Assembly (NCBI GenBank): GCA_002304435.1
Contig: NEUZ01000002.1
Location: 1 to 64,000, forward strand
Length of the DNA stretch: 64,000 nucleotides
Origin: Opitutia bacterium Tous-C8FEB
GTDB lineage: Bacteria; Verrucomicrobiota; Verrucomicrobiia; Opitutales; Opitutaceae
Reading direction: 5' to 3'
Both the position numbers and the translations under genes were made by a program. The notes under the pieces are model-generated. The model had not been told where the DNA came from and ran no database searches. It was given only the letters and a program-made list of their open reading frames with translations. Shown piece after piece: positions 9,201 through 17,894 of the stretch. Every line of letters starts with the position of its first letter. The first letter of the stretch is position 1.

Positions 9201-11921
9201 CGCGGCGCCGAGCCTCCCCTGGCCCAGCTCACCGTCACGGGTGCGAGGGAGAACAACCTCAAGGATCTCACCCTTGGGCTCCTGCATCGCCAGCTGACCG
9301 TCGTCACGGGCGTCTCCGGCTCCGGCAAGTCCACCCTCGCGTTCGACATCATCTTCGCGGAGGGGCAGCGCCGTTTCATGGAGTCGATGTCGCCCTACGC
9401 GCGGCAATTCGTGGAGCAGCTGCCGCGGCCCGCCATCGGGAGCCTCACGGGTATTCCGCCCACGGTGGCGATCGAGCAGCGGATGACCCGCGGTTCGCGC
9501 AAATCGACCGTGGCGACGATCACCGAGGTCGCGCAGCACCTGCGCCTGCTCTACGCCCGCGCCGGCGTCCAGCATCACCCGGAGTCGGGCCGCCCCGTGC
9601 GCCCCCTGGCCCGGACGGCCCTGCAGGCGCTCCTGCGCAAGGTGATGGCCACGCACCCCGCCGCCCGCCGCGCCCGGCACCTCTATTTGTGCGCGCCGTT
9701 GATCCGCGGCCGCAAGGGTCACCACCAGCCGATCGCAGACTGGATCGCCGAGCAGGGTTACACGCTGATGCGCGCCGACGGGCAGTTGCTGCCAGTGGAG
9801 GCCTTCACGCGCCTGGACCGCTACCGCGAGCACGACATCGAGGTCGTGGTCGCGGATCTCCGCGCGGCCGGGGCCCCGAAGCCGGCGACCGCCCTCGACG
9901 TCGCGCTCCAGCTGGGACGCGGGGCGTGCTTCCTGCTGACGCCGCGGGACGGCGTGCTCTCCTGGTTCTCGACCACCCGCACCGATGCCGCCACCGGCGA
10001 GTCCTTCCCGGAGCTGGAGCCGAAGCATTTCTCGTTCAACTCGCCGCGCGGCTGGTGCCCGTTGTGCCGCGGGCACGGGCGCATTTTACCGTGGATGCTG
10101 GAGCCGGCCGAGGAAGGTGAGCAGGACCCGGCGCGCCTACTGCGGGAGCTGGGGCTCGAGGACGCTGGCGCCCTCGCGGCGGACGGCCAGGAATGCCCGG
10201 ATTGCGGGGGAGCGCGGCTAAACCGGATCAGCCGCGCCGTGCGCCTGCCCTTCCGCGGCGGCCAATCCGCGCTGTCGCTCCCCGAACTACTGCGGCGCAC
10301 GCCCGCGGAGCTCCTCCGCCTGCTGGGCGCCCTCGAGCTCGACGCCCGCGGCCGCGCCGTGCTCGCGGAGGTCCGCCCGGAAATCGCGGAACGCCTCCGC
10401 TTCCTCGAGCGCGTGGGCCTCGGCTACCTCACCCTCGACCGCCCGACCGCGACGCTCTCCGGCGGCGAGCAGCAACGCATCCGCCTCGCCGCGCAGCTCG
10501 GCTCCAACCTCACCGGCGTGCTCTATGTCCTCGACGAGCCCAGCATCGGCCTGCACGCCGGCGACAACCAGCGCCTGATCGCGACCCTCGAGGGCCTGCG
10601 GGACAAGGGCAACACGGTGCTCGTGGTCGAGCACGACGACGAGTTGATGCAACGGGCGGACCGGATCATCGACCTCGGGCCGGGGGCGGGCATCCACGGC
10701 GGGGAACTGCTCGCCTGCGGCACGCCCGCCGAGGTCCGCGCCAACCCGCGCTCCCTCACCGGGCGCTACCTCGCGTCGGGCATCGCGCACCCCCTGCGCG
10801 GCAGCCGGCGGGCCGTGCCGGCCGCGAACGCGCGGGGCGCGTGGCTGACCCTCGACGGGGTCCGCTTCCGCAACCTGCGGGACGCGCGCCTGCGGCTGCC
10901 GCTCGGCCGCCTGACCGTGGTCGCGGGACCGAGCGGGGCGGGCAAATCGAGCCTCGTCCGCGACCTGCTGCACCCGGCCGCATCCCGCGCCATCGCTGAC
11001 CGCCGGGAACGTCTCTCCGGCCGGGACTTCACGCGCGGCGGCGGCGCGCCCGGGGAAAAGGGCCGGCCGCCCTTCGCCTCGCTCACCGGCGCCGCCGGTT
11101 TCCGCCGGGTGGTGGAGGTTGATCAGGCGCCCATCGGCCAGACCCCGCGATCCACCCCCGCCACCTACCTGGGAATCCTGGACCTGATCCGCGCGTTCTT
11201 CGCCCAGTTGCCGGAGGCGCGGCTCCGCGGCTACACCGCCTCGCGCTTCTCGTTCAACACGACGGGCGGCCGCTGCCCGGCCTGCGAGGGCGCGGGCCGC
11301 ATCCGGCTGGAGATGGCCTTCCTGCCGGACGCCTTCCTGCCCTGCGACACCTGCCAGGGATCGCGCTACGGCCCGGAGCTCAAGGACGTCACCTGGCAGG
11401 GCCGCGACATCGGCGGGGTGCTCAACCTCACCTTCGAGGAGGCTGCCCGCGAGTTCGCCTTCCACGCCGAACTCGGCGAGGTCTGCCGGCTGATGGTCGA
11501 TTGCGGGCTCGGTTACCTCGCCCTTGGCCAAAGCTCCAACACCCTCTCGGGCGGCGAGGCGCAGCGCCTCAAGCTGGTGACCGAGCTGGCGCAGGGCAGT
11601 CCCGGCCGCCGGGAACGCGCCCGCGGGGTGGCCGCGCGGAACCTTTACCTGCTCGAGGAGCCCACGATCGGCCTGCACCTGAGCGACTGCGAAAAGCTCA
11701 TCCGCGTGCTGCACGCGCTGGTCGACCAAGGGCACACCGTGGTGGTCATCGAGCACCACCTCGACGTGATCCTCGAGGCGGACCACGTCGTTGAACTGGG
11801 CCCTGGGGGTGGCCCGGCGGGGGGGGAGATCGTCTACGCCGGCGACCCGGAGGGCCTGCTGCGCTGCAAAGGGAGCCCGACCGCGCCCCACCTGCGGCGC
11901 CTGCAACGGACGCGCGCCTGA
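6288..11921 (+). CDS. uvrA: Double-length UvrA excinuclease subunit (two UvrA units in one polypeptide)
   Basis: 1877 aa with four Walker A motifs (GLSGAGKSS, GVSGSGKST, GVSGSGKST, GPSGAGKSS), four TLSGGE signatures and four CxxC zinc-module pairs. Confidence 0.95.
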   Translation: MPASAPSLRPAPECIRLRGVRQHNLQGFDLDLPLGRFVVVTGLSGAGKSSLVFDTLHAEGQRRYVETFSAYTRQFLELLPAPHVDRVENIRPSIAIEQTNTVRTSRSTVGTMTELTDYAKVWFSQVAGCLDPATGEPVRDDHPPAVWEQARLRPGRGILVIAFRVNRPASLTWTEILAGLQAQGYVRALLPQATGGWAARRLAELAADPTPLGDGDQLLVAQDRVAIADDQRARFLEAAEKAYHYGRGELELFAEEEGGLVSAGRFSRGLRSPATGRVFRPATPSLFSFNSPLGACPRCKGFGRILELDPALAIPDHSISLAQGAIRCWESEVYGGSKRDLLRCARRQGIPTDVPFSRLTEPQRRWVIEGEPGADTEGGGGPDAWYGLNGFFRWLERNTYKMHVRVFLSRYRAALPCPDCGGARLQPEALCWRWRGRTLPDLYRMSVSELRALLAEEIQPAESPAEAAGIARAAMLTRLRYLEEVGLGHLTLDRPSRTLSGGEVARVNLTACLGTSLVDTLFVLDEPSVGLHPRDVHRLLGVIRRLVDAGNTVVVVEHDEAVIRAADHIIEVGPEPGRRGGRIVFQGSVPEMLAHPECLTGRYLSGRAGDAKLPVRRPVPDGHPCLRLEGVTRHNLRDLEVRVPLGRLVCLSGVSGSGKSTLLDAALHQGLLRQRGLPAEEPALIRRLTLDQPVGEIVLVDQSPLSRTPRSTPVLYVEAWDLIRDLYAATPDARAAGLAASAFSFNGGEGRCDQCQGLGHERVEMQFLSDVFVPCPACGTRRFKPEVLAVRWENRSIADLLELTVTEALAAFAAQPPIQRRLAGLEAVGLGYLPLGQPLNTLSGGEAQRLKLVRHLATFRDGGGEAPALLLLDEPTTGLHRHDVARLLAVLQTLVDQGNSVVVVEHHTDVLRAADWVIEVGPEAGAAGGRIAAAGTPEELARTATVTAPFLRAALGRENSADPIEVAVAEERGAEPPLAQLTVTGARENNLKDLTLGLLHRQLTVVTGVSGSGKSTLAFDIIFAEGQRRFMESMSPYARQFVEQLPRPAIGSLTGIPPTVAIEQRMTRGSRKSTVATITEVAQHLRLLYARAGVQHHPESGRPVRPLARTALQALLRKVMATHPAARRARHLYLCAPLIRGRKGHHQPIADWIAEQGYTLMRADGQLLPVEAFTRLDRYREHDIEVVVADLRAAGAPKPATALDVALQLGRGACFLLTPRDGVLSWFSTTRTDAATGESFPELEPKHFSFNSPRGWCPLCRGHGRILPWMLEPAEEGEQDPARLLRELGLEDAGALAADGQECPDCGGARLNRISRAVRLPFRGGQSALSLPELLRRTPAELLRLLGALELDARGRAVLAEVRPEIAERLRFLERVGLGYLTLDRPTATLSGGEQQRIRLAAQLGSNLTGVLYVLDEPSIGLHAGDNQRLIATLEGLRDKGNTVLVVEHDDELMQRADRIIDLGPGAGIHGGELLACGTPAEVRANPRSLTGRYLASGIAHPLRGSRRAVPAANARGAWLTLDGVRFRNLRDARLRLPLGRLTVVAGPSGAGKSSLVRDLLHPAASRAIADRRERLSGRDFTRGGGAPGEKGRPPFASLTGAAGFRRVVEVDQAPIGQTPRSTPATYLGILDLIRAFFAQLPEARLRGYTASRFSFNTTGGRCPACEGAGRIRLEMAFLPDAFLPCDTCQGSRYGPELKDVTWQGRDIGGVLNLTFEEAAREFAFHAELGEVCRLMVDCGLGYLALGQSSNTLSGGEAQRLKLVTELAQGSPGRRERARGVAARNLYLLEEPTIGLHLSDCEKLIRVLHALVDQGHTVVVIEHHLDVILEADHVVELGPGGGPAGGEIVYAGDPEGLLRCKGSPTAPHLRRLQRTRA

Positions 11922-11931
11922 GCCCCGGGGC

Positions 11932-12456
11932 TCAGGCGGACCGCAAACGCGCCGAGACCAGCGGCCAAATTAGACCGAAGGACGGGCAGAAGTCCCCGGG
12001 CGACCTCACCAGCCACGCGTCGACCTCCGCGGGGGGATGCCAAGCCGCCTCCTCGATCTCGCGCGGCTCGAGGCGGAGCGGGCCGTCGTGGCGCAACCGG
12101 TAGACCCAGACGAACTCCCAGCCGGTCGCCGCGCACGCCTCCACCCGGAACCAGCGGACCGGCGGCGCTTCCGCGGGCGGATACACCCCGATCTCCTCCC
12201 CCAGTTCACGGAGCGCGGCAGGGTCGTACTCCTCGCCGGAGTCCACGTGCCCGGAACAGGAAGAGGCCCAGAGCCGCGGCGCGACGTCCTTGAGGGCGGA
12301 ACGCCGCTGGAGGAGGACCCGCCCGGCCGCGTCGAAGATCATCACGTGCACGGCCCGGTGCCAGAGCCCGCGGGCGTGGACCTCCCGCCGGGACGCCCGG
12401 CCGATCACGGCGTCACGCGCATCGACCACGTCGAAATACTCCTCGGAAACGCTCAT
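11932..12456 (-). CDS. NUDIX hydrolase
   Basis: GHVDSGEEYDPAALRELGEEIGV Nudix box; DARDAVIGRASRREVHARGLWHRAVHV typical of the YfcD/IPP-isomerase-like subgroup. Confidence 0.9.
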   Translation of the reverse strand: MSVSEEYFDVVDARDAVIGRASRREVHARGLWHRAVHVMIFDAAGRVLLQRRSALKDVAPRLWASSCSGHVDSGEEYDPAALRELGEEIGVYPPAEAPPVRWFRVEACAATGWEFVWVYRLRHDGPLRLEPREIEEAAWHPPAEVDAWLVRSPGDFCPSFGLIWPLVSARLRSA

Positions 12457-12593
12457 CGCGCCACCAAGGCGCGGCGCGCCCGCGCTGTAAAGCCCGCGCC
12501 CGCCGCCCGGCCTCCGGGCCGGGCTTCCCGGGGCGGAGGCGAGATTTGGCTTGGTCGGGGGCCCGCCGCGGGTGTTTGCTAACCGTCACGCCC

Positions 12594-13037
12594 ATGCCGA
12601 AGATCGAAGTCAACAAGGTCGCCGAGATCCTGAAGAAGAACGAGATTTCCCCGGCGATCCTCCGCCGCATCGTCGAGGAGATGAACCTCGCCGTCCAACC
12701 CGACCCGGGCGAGGAGGAGAAGCCGCCCCCGCTGAAGAAGCAGTTCGTGATCCTGGTCAGCGATCCGGATGAGCATCTGCCGAAGCACGACTTCGTGGGC
12801 TGGGTGCTGCAGATCCCGGAAAACGAGAGCGTGGCGACGACCCAGGACCGCCTCTTCCGCGCGGCCTACGACTTCAATACGACCAAGAAGGGTCGCCTGC
12901 TGCCGGTGAAGACGGTCGGCGAGGCGATCGAGCACGTTCCGGCCAAATTCCTGAAGGAGACCGACGTCTGGGTGAAGACGAAGACGCCCGTGCTCGTGAT
13001 CCGCACGGATAACGAGATCCCGAAGGAGCAAGGTTAG
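12594..13037 (+). CDS. Conserved hypothetical protein
   Basis: 147-aa ORF from ATG 12594 (MPKIEVNKVAEILKKNEISPAILRRIVEEMN...), mixed acidic/basic composition; no family recognised. Confidence 0.75.
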   Translation: MPKIEVNKVAEILKKNEISPAILRRIVEEMNLAVQPDPGEEEKPPPLKKQFVILVSDPDEHLPKHDFVGWVLQIPENESVATTQDRLFRAAYDFNTTKKGRLLPVKTVGEAIEHVPAKFLKETDVWVKTKTPVLVIRTDNEIPKEQG

Positions 13038-13594
13038 AGGCCGTGGCGGCGGGGGTCGAACCCCCGCGCCCGCAACGCCGCCCGCAAGGCGTCAAGGTCG
13101 AGCCGGGCGCCGGGCCGCACCCCGTGCTCGCGGAACCAGCCCTGGTTCAACTCGACCGCGAACTGCAGCTCCTCCCCGCGGGAAGCCACCCGCGTCTCGT
13201 CGAAGGGATGCAGCGGATAGACCTCCGCGAGCGTTCCGTCTGGGCGGAAGAAGCCGATGTCTAGCGGGGTGGGCGTGTTGCGCATCCAGAAACCCAGGCG
13301 CTGGGGGCGCTCGTAGACGAAGATCATTCCATCGTCCGGTCCGAGGTCGCGACGCTCCATCAGGCCCCGCTGCATCTCCGGTAAACGCACCGCCAACTGG
13401 AGACGCACCGTGCGCCCGCCCACCGCGATGGGGAAAAACTCGGCGGCGCCTTTGGGGGGCGAGGGCGCGGCCTCCGCCGGGGTCCCCCGCCCGCAGCCCA
13501 CGAGCGCGGCCCACACCGCTAGGAGCGTCAGCGCCAAAACCGGATTTGCGTTTTTCACGCGCGAAGGGCTAATCCCCCCGCCACCGCAACTCAA
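13034..13594 (-). CDS. DUF192 family lipoprotein
   Basis: VRLQLAVRLPEMQRGLMERRDLGPDDGMIFVYERPQRLGFWMRNTPTPLDIGFF is the DUF192 core; lipobox-like ALVGC after hydrophobic N-terminus. Confidence 0.9.
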   Translation of the reverse strand: MSCGGGGISPSRVKNANPVLALTLLAVWAALVGCGRGTPAEAAPSPPKGAAEFFPIAVGGRTVRLQLAVRLPEMQRGLMERRDLGPDDGMIFVYERPQRLGFWMRNTPTPLDIGFFRPDGTLAEVYPLHPFDETRVASRGEELQFAVELNQGWFREHGVRPGARLDLDALRAALRARGFDPRRHGL

Positions 13595-13607
13595 TCCCCG
13601 CCTCGAC

Positions 13608-14750
13608 GTGCCCGGACCAACCGCCGAACTCCCGCCGCTGCTTTACGCGGACACCTACAGCTGCCCGGACGCCCTCTACTTCGGGGGGGTCGAGATGAGC
13701 GACCCGTTCATCTGCTTCGGCCACGGCGGCCGCCGCCACGCCATCGTGAGCGCCTTGGAGTTCGGCCGCGTCCGCCGCACGTCCCGCTTCGACGTCGTGC
13801 AGCCGCTCGACGCCTTCCTAGAGCGGGCGCGGCGGGAATGGCCCGAACGTCGCCCCGGCGCCGCCGAGGTGATCCGGCTCGCCGCGCGCGACTTGGGGCA
13901 GCGCCGTTTCCGGATTTCGGACACCTTCCCCGCGGGACTCTACACGCAGCTTTCGGCGCTCGGTCTTCCGCTTGAGCTCGCGCCGGGCGCGCTTTTCCCG
14001 GAACGCGAGATCAAGACCCCAGCCGAGATCGCGGCCCTCCGCGAGGGCAACCGCTGCAGCGCCATCGGCCTCGCGGCGGCGGAGGCCATTCTGCGCGCGA
14101 GCAAGGTCCGCGGCCGGCGCCTGTACCACCGGGGCCGCGTGGTCACCAGCGAGTCCGTCAAGCTGGCCATCGAGGTCGCCGTGCTGGAGGCCGGGGCCGT
14201 CTCCGCCCACACCATCGTCGCGGGCGGCGACCAGGCCTGCGATCCGCACGAGCGCGGGCACGGGCCCCTGCGCCCGGACGAGCTGATCATCGTGGACATC
14301 TTCCCAAGGGTGACCCGCCACGGCTACCACGGGGATATGACGCGGACCTTCCTGCGGGGCCGCGCCACCGAGCGTCAACAGGCACTGGTCCACGCCGTCC
14401 GGGAGGCGCAGCGGGCCGCCCTGCGCCGGCTCCACGCCGGGGTGAACGGACGGGACGTCCACCAGGAGTGCGTGAACGTGTTCGCCCGCGCGGGCTTCGC
14501 CACTCGCCACCTGAAGTCGGGTTCGGTGGGCTTCTTTCACGGCACCGGCCACGGTCTCGGCCTCGCGGTGCACGAGTTGCCCCGCCTGAGCGGCAGCGTA
14601 GATTACACGGTCCCCGAGGGCTCGGTCGTGACCGTCGAGCCGGGCCTCTATTACCCGGGGCTTGGCGCTTGCCGCATCGAGGACGTCGCGCTCGTCACCC
14701 GAGGGGCCTCGCGCCTGCTTTCCCGCTACTCCTACGACTGGCAATTCTGA
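13608..14750 (+). CDS. M24 family metallopeptidase (Xaa-Pro aminopeptidase-like)
   Basis: IIVDIFPRVTRHGYHGDMTRTFLRG, FFHGTGHGLGLAVHELPRLS, GSVVTVEPGLYYPGLGACRIEDVALVT; probable GTG start at 13608. Confidence 0.9.
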   Translation: MPGPTAELPPLLYADTYSCPDALYFGGVEMSDPFICFGHGGRRHAIVSALEFGRVRRTSRFDVVQPLDAFLERARREWPERRPGAAEVIRLAARDLGQRRFRISDTFPAGLYTQLSALGLPLELAPGALFPEREIKTPAEIAALREGNRCSAIGLAAAEAILRASKVRGRRLYHRGRVVTSESVKLAIEVAVLEAGAVSAHTIVAGGDQACDPHERGHGPLRPDELIIVDIFPRVTRHGYHGDMTRTFLRGRATERQQALVHAVREAQRAALRRLHAGVNGRDVHQECVNVFARAGFATRHLKSGSVGFFHGTGHGLGLAVHELPRLSGSVDYTVPEGSVVTVEPGLYYPGLGACRIEDVALVTRGASRLLSRYSYDWQF

Positions 14751-14754
14751 CCCG

Positions 14755-15729
14755 ATGCGCAACCTGCCCCAACTCCTACGGCGCCTACGGCGCCTGCGCA
14801 TCCTCGTCGTGGGCGACGTGATGCTCGACCACTACATCTGGGGTGACGCCACCCGGATCTCGCCGGAGGCGCCGGTGCCTGTGATCGACATCGCGCGCGA
14901 CACTTGGACCGCGGGCGGCGCCGCCAACGTCGCCCTGAACTTGGCTTCCCTCGGCGCGCGCTGCACGGTGGTGGGCCGCTTCGGGAAGGACGAGAGCGGC
15001 CGGCGCCTCGCGGAGCTCCTGCGGGAGCGGGGCATCGATTCGATTGCTACCCCAGGCGACGCCCCGACGATCGTGAAGACCCGCGTGCTGGTGCGGCAGC
15101 AGCAACTCTGCCGGCTCGACCGGGAGGCCCCCCCGGCCGACTACGAGGTCCCGCTCGGGCGGTTAACCACCCTGATCGGTCCGGCGCTCGCGGAATGCGA
15201 CGCGGTGATCCTCTCCGACTACGCCAAGGGAATCCTGAATAATACGGTGCTGCGCGAGCTCACGCGCCTCGCCCGGAGCGCGGGTAAACTGATTGCCCTC
15301 GACCCGAAGCCGCGGCGCGGCCTCGCGTTCGACGGACTGGACCTCATCACCCCGAACAAGCGGGAGGCGCTGCAGCTCGCGGGCCTCGAGCCTTCCCCAC
15401 ACACCCCGTTCCCTGCGGCTGAGGTCTGCGCCCGCCTGCACGAACGGTACGCCACGCGCCACCTCGTCGTGACGCTGGGAGAGGAGGGAATGCTGCTCAG
15501 CACCGGCGGCAAGGTTCGCAAGGTGATCCCGACCGCAGCCCGGGAGGTGTTCGACGTCTCCGGCGCGGGCGACACGGCGCTGGCCGGACTGGTACTCGCA
15601 CTGGCGGCCGGATCCTCCCTAGAGCAAGCGGCCCATTTCGCCAATGCCGCGGCCGGCGTGGTGGTGGGCAAGCTCGGCACGGCCACGGTCACCCCGGGTG
15701 AGCTCACGGCCTACGTGGGCCGGCGATGA
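14755..15729 (+). CDS. hldA: D-glycero-beta-D-manno-heptose-7-phosphate kinase (PfkB family, HldA/RfaE1)
   Basis: RLRILVVGDVMLDHYIWGDATRISPEAPVPVIDIARDTWTAGGAANVALNLASLGA; DVSGAGDTALAGLVLALAAG; no nucleotidyltransferase domain. Confidence 0.9.
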   Translation: MRNLPQLLRRLRRLRILVVGDVMLDHYIWGDATRISPEAPVPVIDIARDTWTAGGAANVALNLASLGARCTVVGRFGKDESGRRLAELLRERGIDSIATPGDAPTIVKTRVLVRQQQLCRLDREAPPADYEVPLGRLTTLIGPALAECDAVILSDYAKGILNNTVLRELTRLARSAGKLIALDPKPRRGLAFDGLDLITPNKREALQLAGLEPSPHTPFPAAEVCARLHERYATRHLVVTLGEEGMLLSTGGKVRKVIPTAAREVFDVSGAGDTALAGLVLALAAGSSLEQAAHFANAAAGVVVGKLGTATVTPGELTAYVGRR

Positions 15730-16322
15730 TCACCCTCTACGAACTGCCCCCGCCCACCGGCCCTCTGGCGGGCGGAGCCCTCTTCCTCGACCGCGACGGG
15801 ACGCTTAATTTCGATCGCCACTACGTCTTCGATCCAGCCGGTATCGAGCTGATCCCCGGCGTAGCCGACGCCCTGAGCACCGCCCGCGCGCTAGGCCTAC
15901 GGCTGTTCCTCCATACCAACCAGTCGGGCATCGCCCGCGGCCTGTTCCAGCTCGCGGACGTGGACCGCTGCAACGCGCGGTTGGAGGAACTGCTCGGGCT
16001 GCCCCGGCCAGTGTTCGACGCGGTCTGCGTCGCCCCGGAGGGCCCGGACGATCCCCAAGTCTACCGCAAACCCTCGCCGCGCTTTATCCAGGAATGCGTG
16101 ACGCGCCACCGGCTCGCGCCCCAGCGCTGCTGGATGGTGGGCGACCGGGAGAGCGACCTCGAGGCCGGCCGACTCGCCGGCATCGGCACCGCGGCGGTCT
16201 GCACCGGCAAACACGACGCCGCGGCGTGGCGCCAACTGCTCCCGGCCGGTACCCCGGTCTGGCCGAGCCTGACGGACCTGGTGGCCGCGCTGGCGGCCGG
16301 AGCGAGGCGCCACCATGCCTGA
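15726..16322 (+). CDS. gmhB: D-glycero-alpha/beta-manno-heptose-1,7-bisphosphate 7-phosphatase-like HAD-IIIA hydrolase
   Basis: ALFLDRDGTLNFDRHYVFDPAGIELIPGVADAL...HTNQSGIARGLF...MVGDRESDLEAGRLAGIGTAAV; coupled to the heptose kinase. Confidence 0.87.
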   Translation: MITLYELPPPTGPLAGGALFLDRDGTLNFDRHYVFDPAGIELIPGVADALSTARALGLRLFLHTNQSGIARGLFQLADVDRCNARLEELLGLPRPVFDAVCVAPEGPDDPQVYRKPSPRFIQECVTRHRLAPQRCWMVGDRESDLEAGRLAGIGTAAVCTGKHDAAAWRQLLPAGTPVWPSLTDLVAALAAGARRHHA

Positions 16323-17142
16323 ACTCGCCGAGGTTGAGTTTTACCGGAAACGCTGGGCGCTCGCCGGCACCGGGGACCTGATCCGCCGGGTCCACGTGCA
16401 CGCGGACCGCAAGGTGTTCCGCGGCACGGACGCGGCGGCGCTGCAGCGGGAACTTACCAGCCGGCCGCTCGGCGCCTCGCAGACGTCCGCCAAGCAGATG
16501 CTGTTCCGCGCCGGGGACTCCGGCTGGCTGGGCATCCACCTGGGGATGACTGGGGAGCTCTTCACCGCGCCCTCGACGCACTCCCCCGGCCGGCACGATC
16601 ACCTCGTGCTCTTCCAAGATGAGCGCGCCCTCGTCTTCCGGGACCCGCGGATGTTCGGCCGCATCCTGTTTCACGAGGGCCCCGCCGCCCCGGACTGGTG
16701 GAGCCGCATCGCCCCGCCGATCCTCTCCGCGGCGTTCACGGTCGACGCCGTCACCGCGTTCCTGCGGCGCCGGCGACGCTCCCCCTTGAAGGCCGTGCTG
16801 CTGCAACAGGAGCGATTCCCCGGGGTGGGCAACTGGATGGCGGACGAGATCCTTTGGCGGGCCGCGCTGCCCCCCGCCCGCCCCGCGGGCGCGCTCACCC
16901 CGGCCGAAGTGCGCCGACTCCGGCGCGAGTGCCGGCAAGTGTGCCGTCAGGCCCTCGCGGCGATTGCCGGGAAGGGCGACCACCTGCCCGCTGACCTCAA
17001 CGTCGGCATCCCCCTCACTTGGCTGTTCCTGCACCGCTGGCGCGACGGGGGCCGTTGCCCGCGCACCGGCAGACCGCTCGCGCGCGCCACCATCGGCGGC
17101 CGGACCACCTGCTGGAGCCCCGCCCGGCAGGGACGGAAATGA
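16315..17142 (+). CDS. mutM: Fpg/Nei family DNA glycosylase
   Basis: [37 protein letters not shown]...[10 protein letters not shown]...[20 protein letters not shown]. Confidence 0.9.
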   Translation: MPELAEVEFYRKRWALAGTGDLIRRVHVHADRKVFRGTDAAALQRELTSRPLGASQTSAKQMLFRAGDSGWLGIHLGMTGELFTAPSTHSPGRHDHLVLFQDERALVFRDPRMFGRILFHEGPAAPDWWSRIAPPILSAAFTVDAVTAFLRRRRRSPLKAVLLQQERFPGVGNWMADEILWRAALPPARPAGALTPAEVRRLRRECRQVCRQALAAIAGKGDHLPADLNVGIPLTWLFLHRWRDGGRCPRTGRPLARATIGGRTTCWSPARQGRK

Positions 17143-17885
17143 AGCGCGTCCGTCTCGACGAACTGCTCCTGCAGCGGGGCCTCGCGGAGTCGCGCGCCCA
17201 GGCTCAGGCCCTGATCCTCGCCGGCCGGGTTAGCCACGGTACCGCGCGCCTTGAGAAGCCGGGCAAGGCCGTGCCGGAAAATCTCGAGGTGACCGTGGCC
17301 CAACCGCCGCGCTTCGTCAGCCGAGGCGGCGAGAAACTCGTGGCCGCCCTCGCCCACTTCGCCCTCAACCTGCAGGGAGCGCAGGTGCTCGACGTCGGGG
17401 CCTCCACCGGGGGCTTCACGGATTGCGTCCTGCAGGCCGGCGCCGCGGCCGTGACCTGCGTCGATGTCGGCCGGGCCCAGTTGCACGCGCGGCTCCGGGC
17501 GGACCCGCGGGTGACCAACCTCGAGCAGGTAAACGCTCGCCACCTGCGGCCCTCGGACCTGCCCCGGCCCGACTACGACGCGATCGTGATGGACCTCTCC
17601 TTCATCTCCCTCACCGCCGTGCTCCCCGCGGTCTGGCCCCTGCTGCGCCCGGGCGGATCCCTCGTTGCACTGGTCAAACCACAGTTCGAGGCCGGCAAGG
17701 CGGAAGTGGACCGGGGCCGAGGCGTCATCCGAGATCCCGCCGTGCAGGACGCGGCGCTGGCACGCGTGCGCACCGCCGCCGCCCAGTTGCCCTGGGTCGA
17801 GGACCGCGGGGCCATCGACTCCCCCCTGCGGGGAGCGGACGGCAACCGCGAGTTCTTGCTGTGTCTCTGCCGCCGGGCATCCTAA
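17139..17885 (+). CDS. tlyA: TlyA family rRNA (cytidine-2'-O)-methyltransferase
   Basis: S4 domain [31 protein letters not shown] followed by [29 protein letters not shown]. Confidence 0.93.
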   Translation: MKRVRLDELLLQRGLAESRAQAQALILAGRVSHGTARLEKPGKAVPENLEVTVAQPPRFVSRGGEKLVAALAHFALNLQGAQVLDVGASTGGFTDCVLQAGAAAVTCVDVGRAQLHARLRADPRVTNLEQVNARHLRPSDLPRPDYDAIVMDLSFISLTAVLPAVWPLLRPGGSLVALVKPQFEAGKAEVDRGRGVIRDPAVQDAALARVRTAAAQLPWVEDRGAIDSPLRGADGNREFLLCLCRRAS

Positions 17886-17894
17886 CGGTGCCCG

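Noticed and set aside
8220-10076. 618-aa antisense ORF inside uvrA, and similar long antisense/alternate-frame ORFs (e.g. 10287-11906, 30521-33049, 26746-28077)
   Set aside because: GC-rich codon-position bias produces long spurious ORFs; composition is Arg/Gly/Pro/Ala-rich with no domain motifs, and the opposite frame encodes a clear protein.
12457-12593. Hairpin gcccggcc-tcc-gggccgggc in an intergenic gap, checked as tRNA or terminator
   Set aside because: No T-run, no cloverleaf; simply GC-rich.
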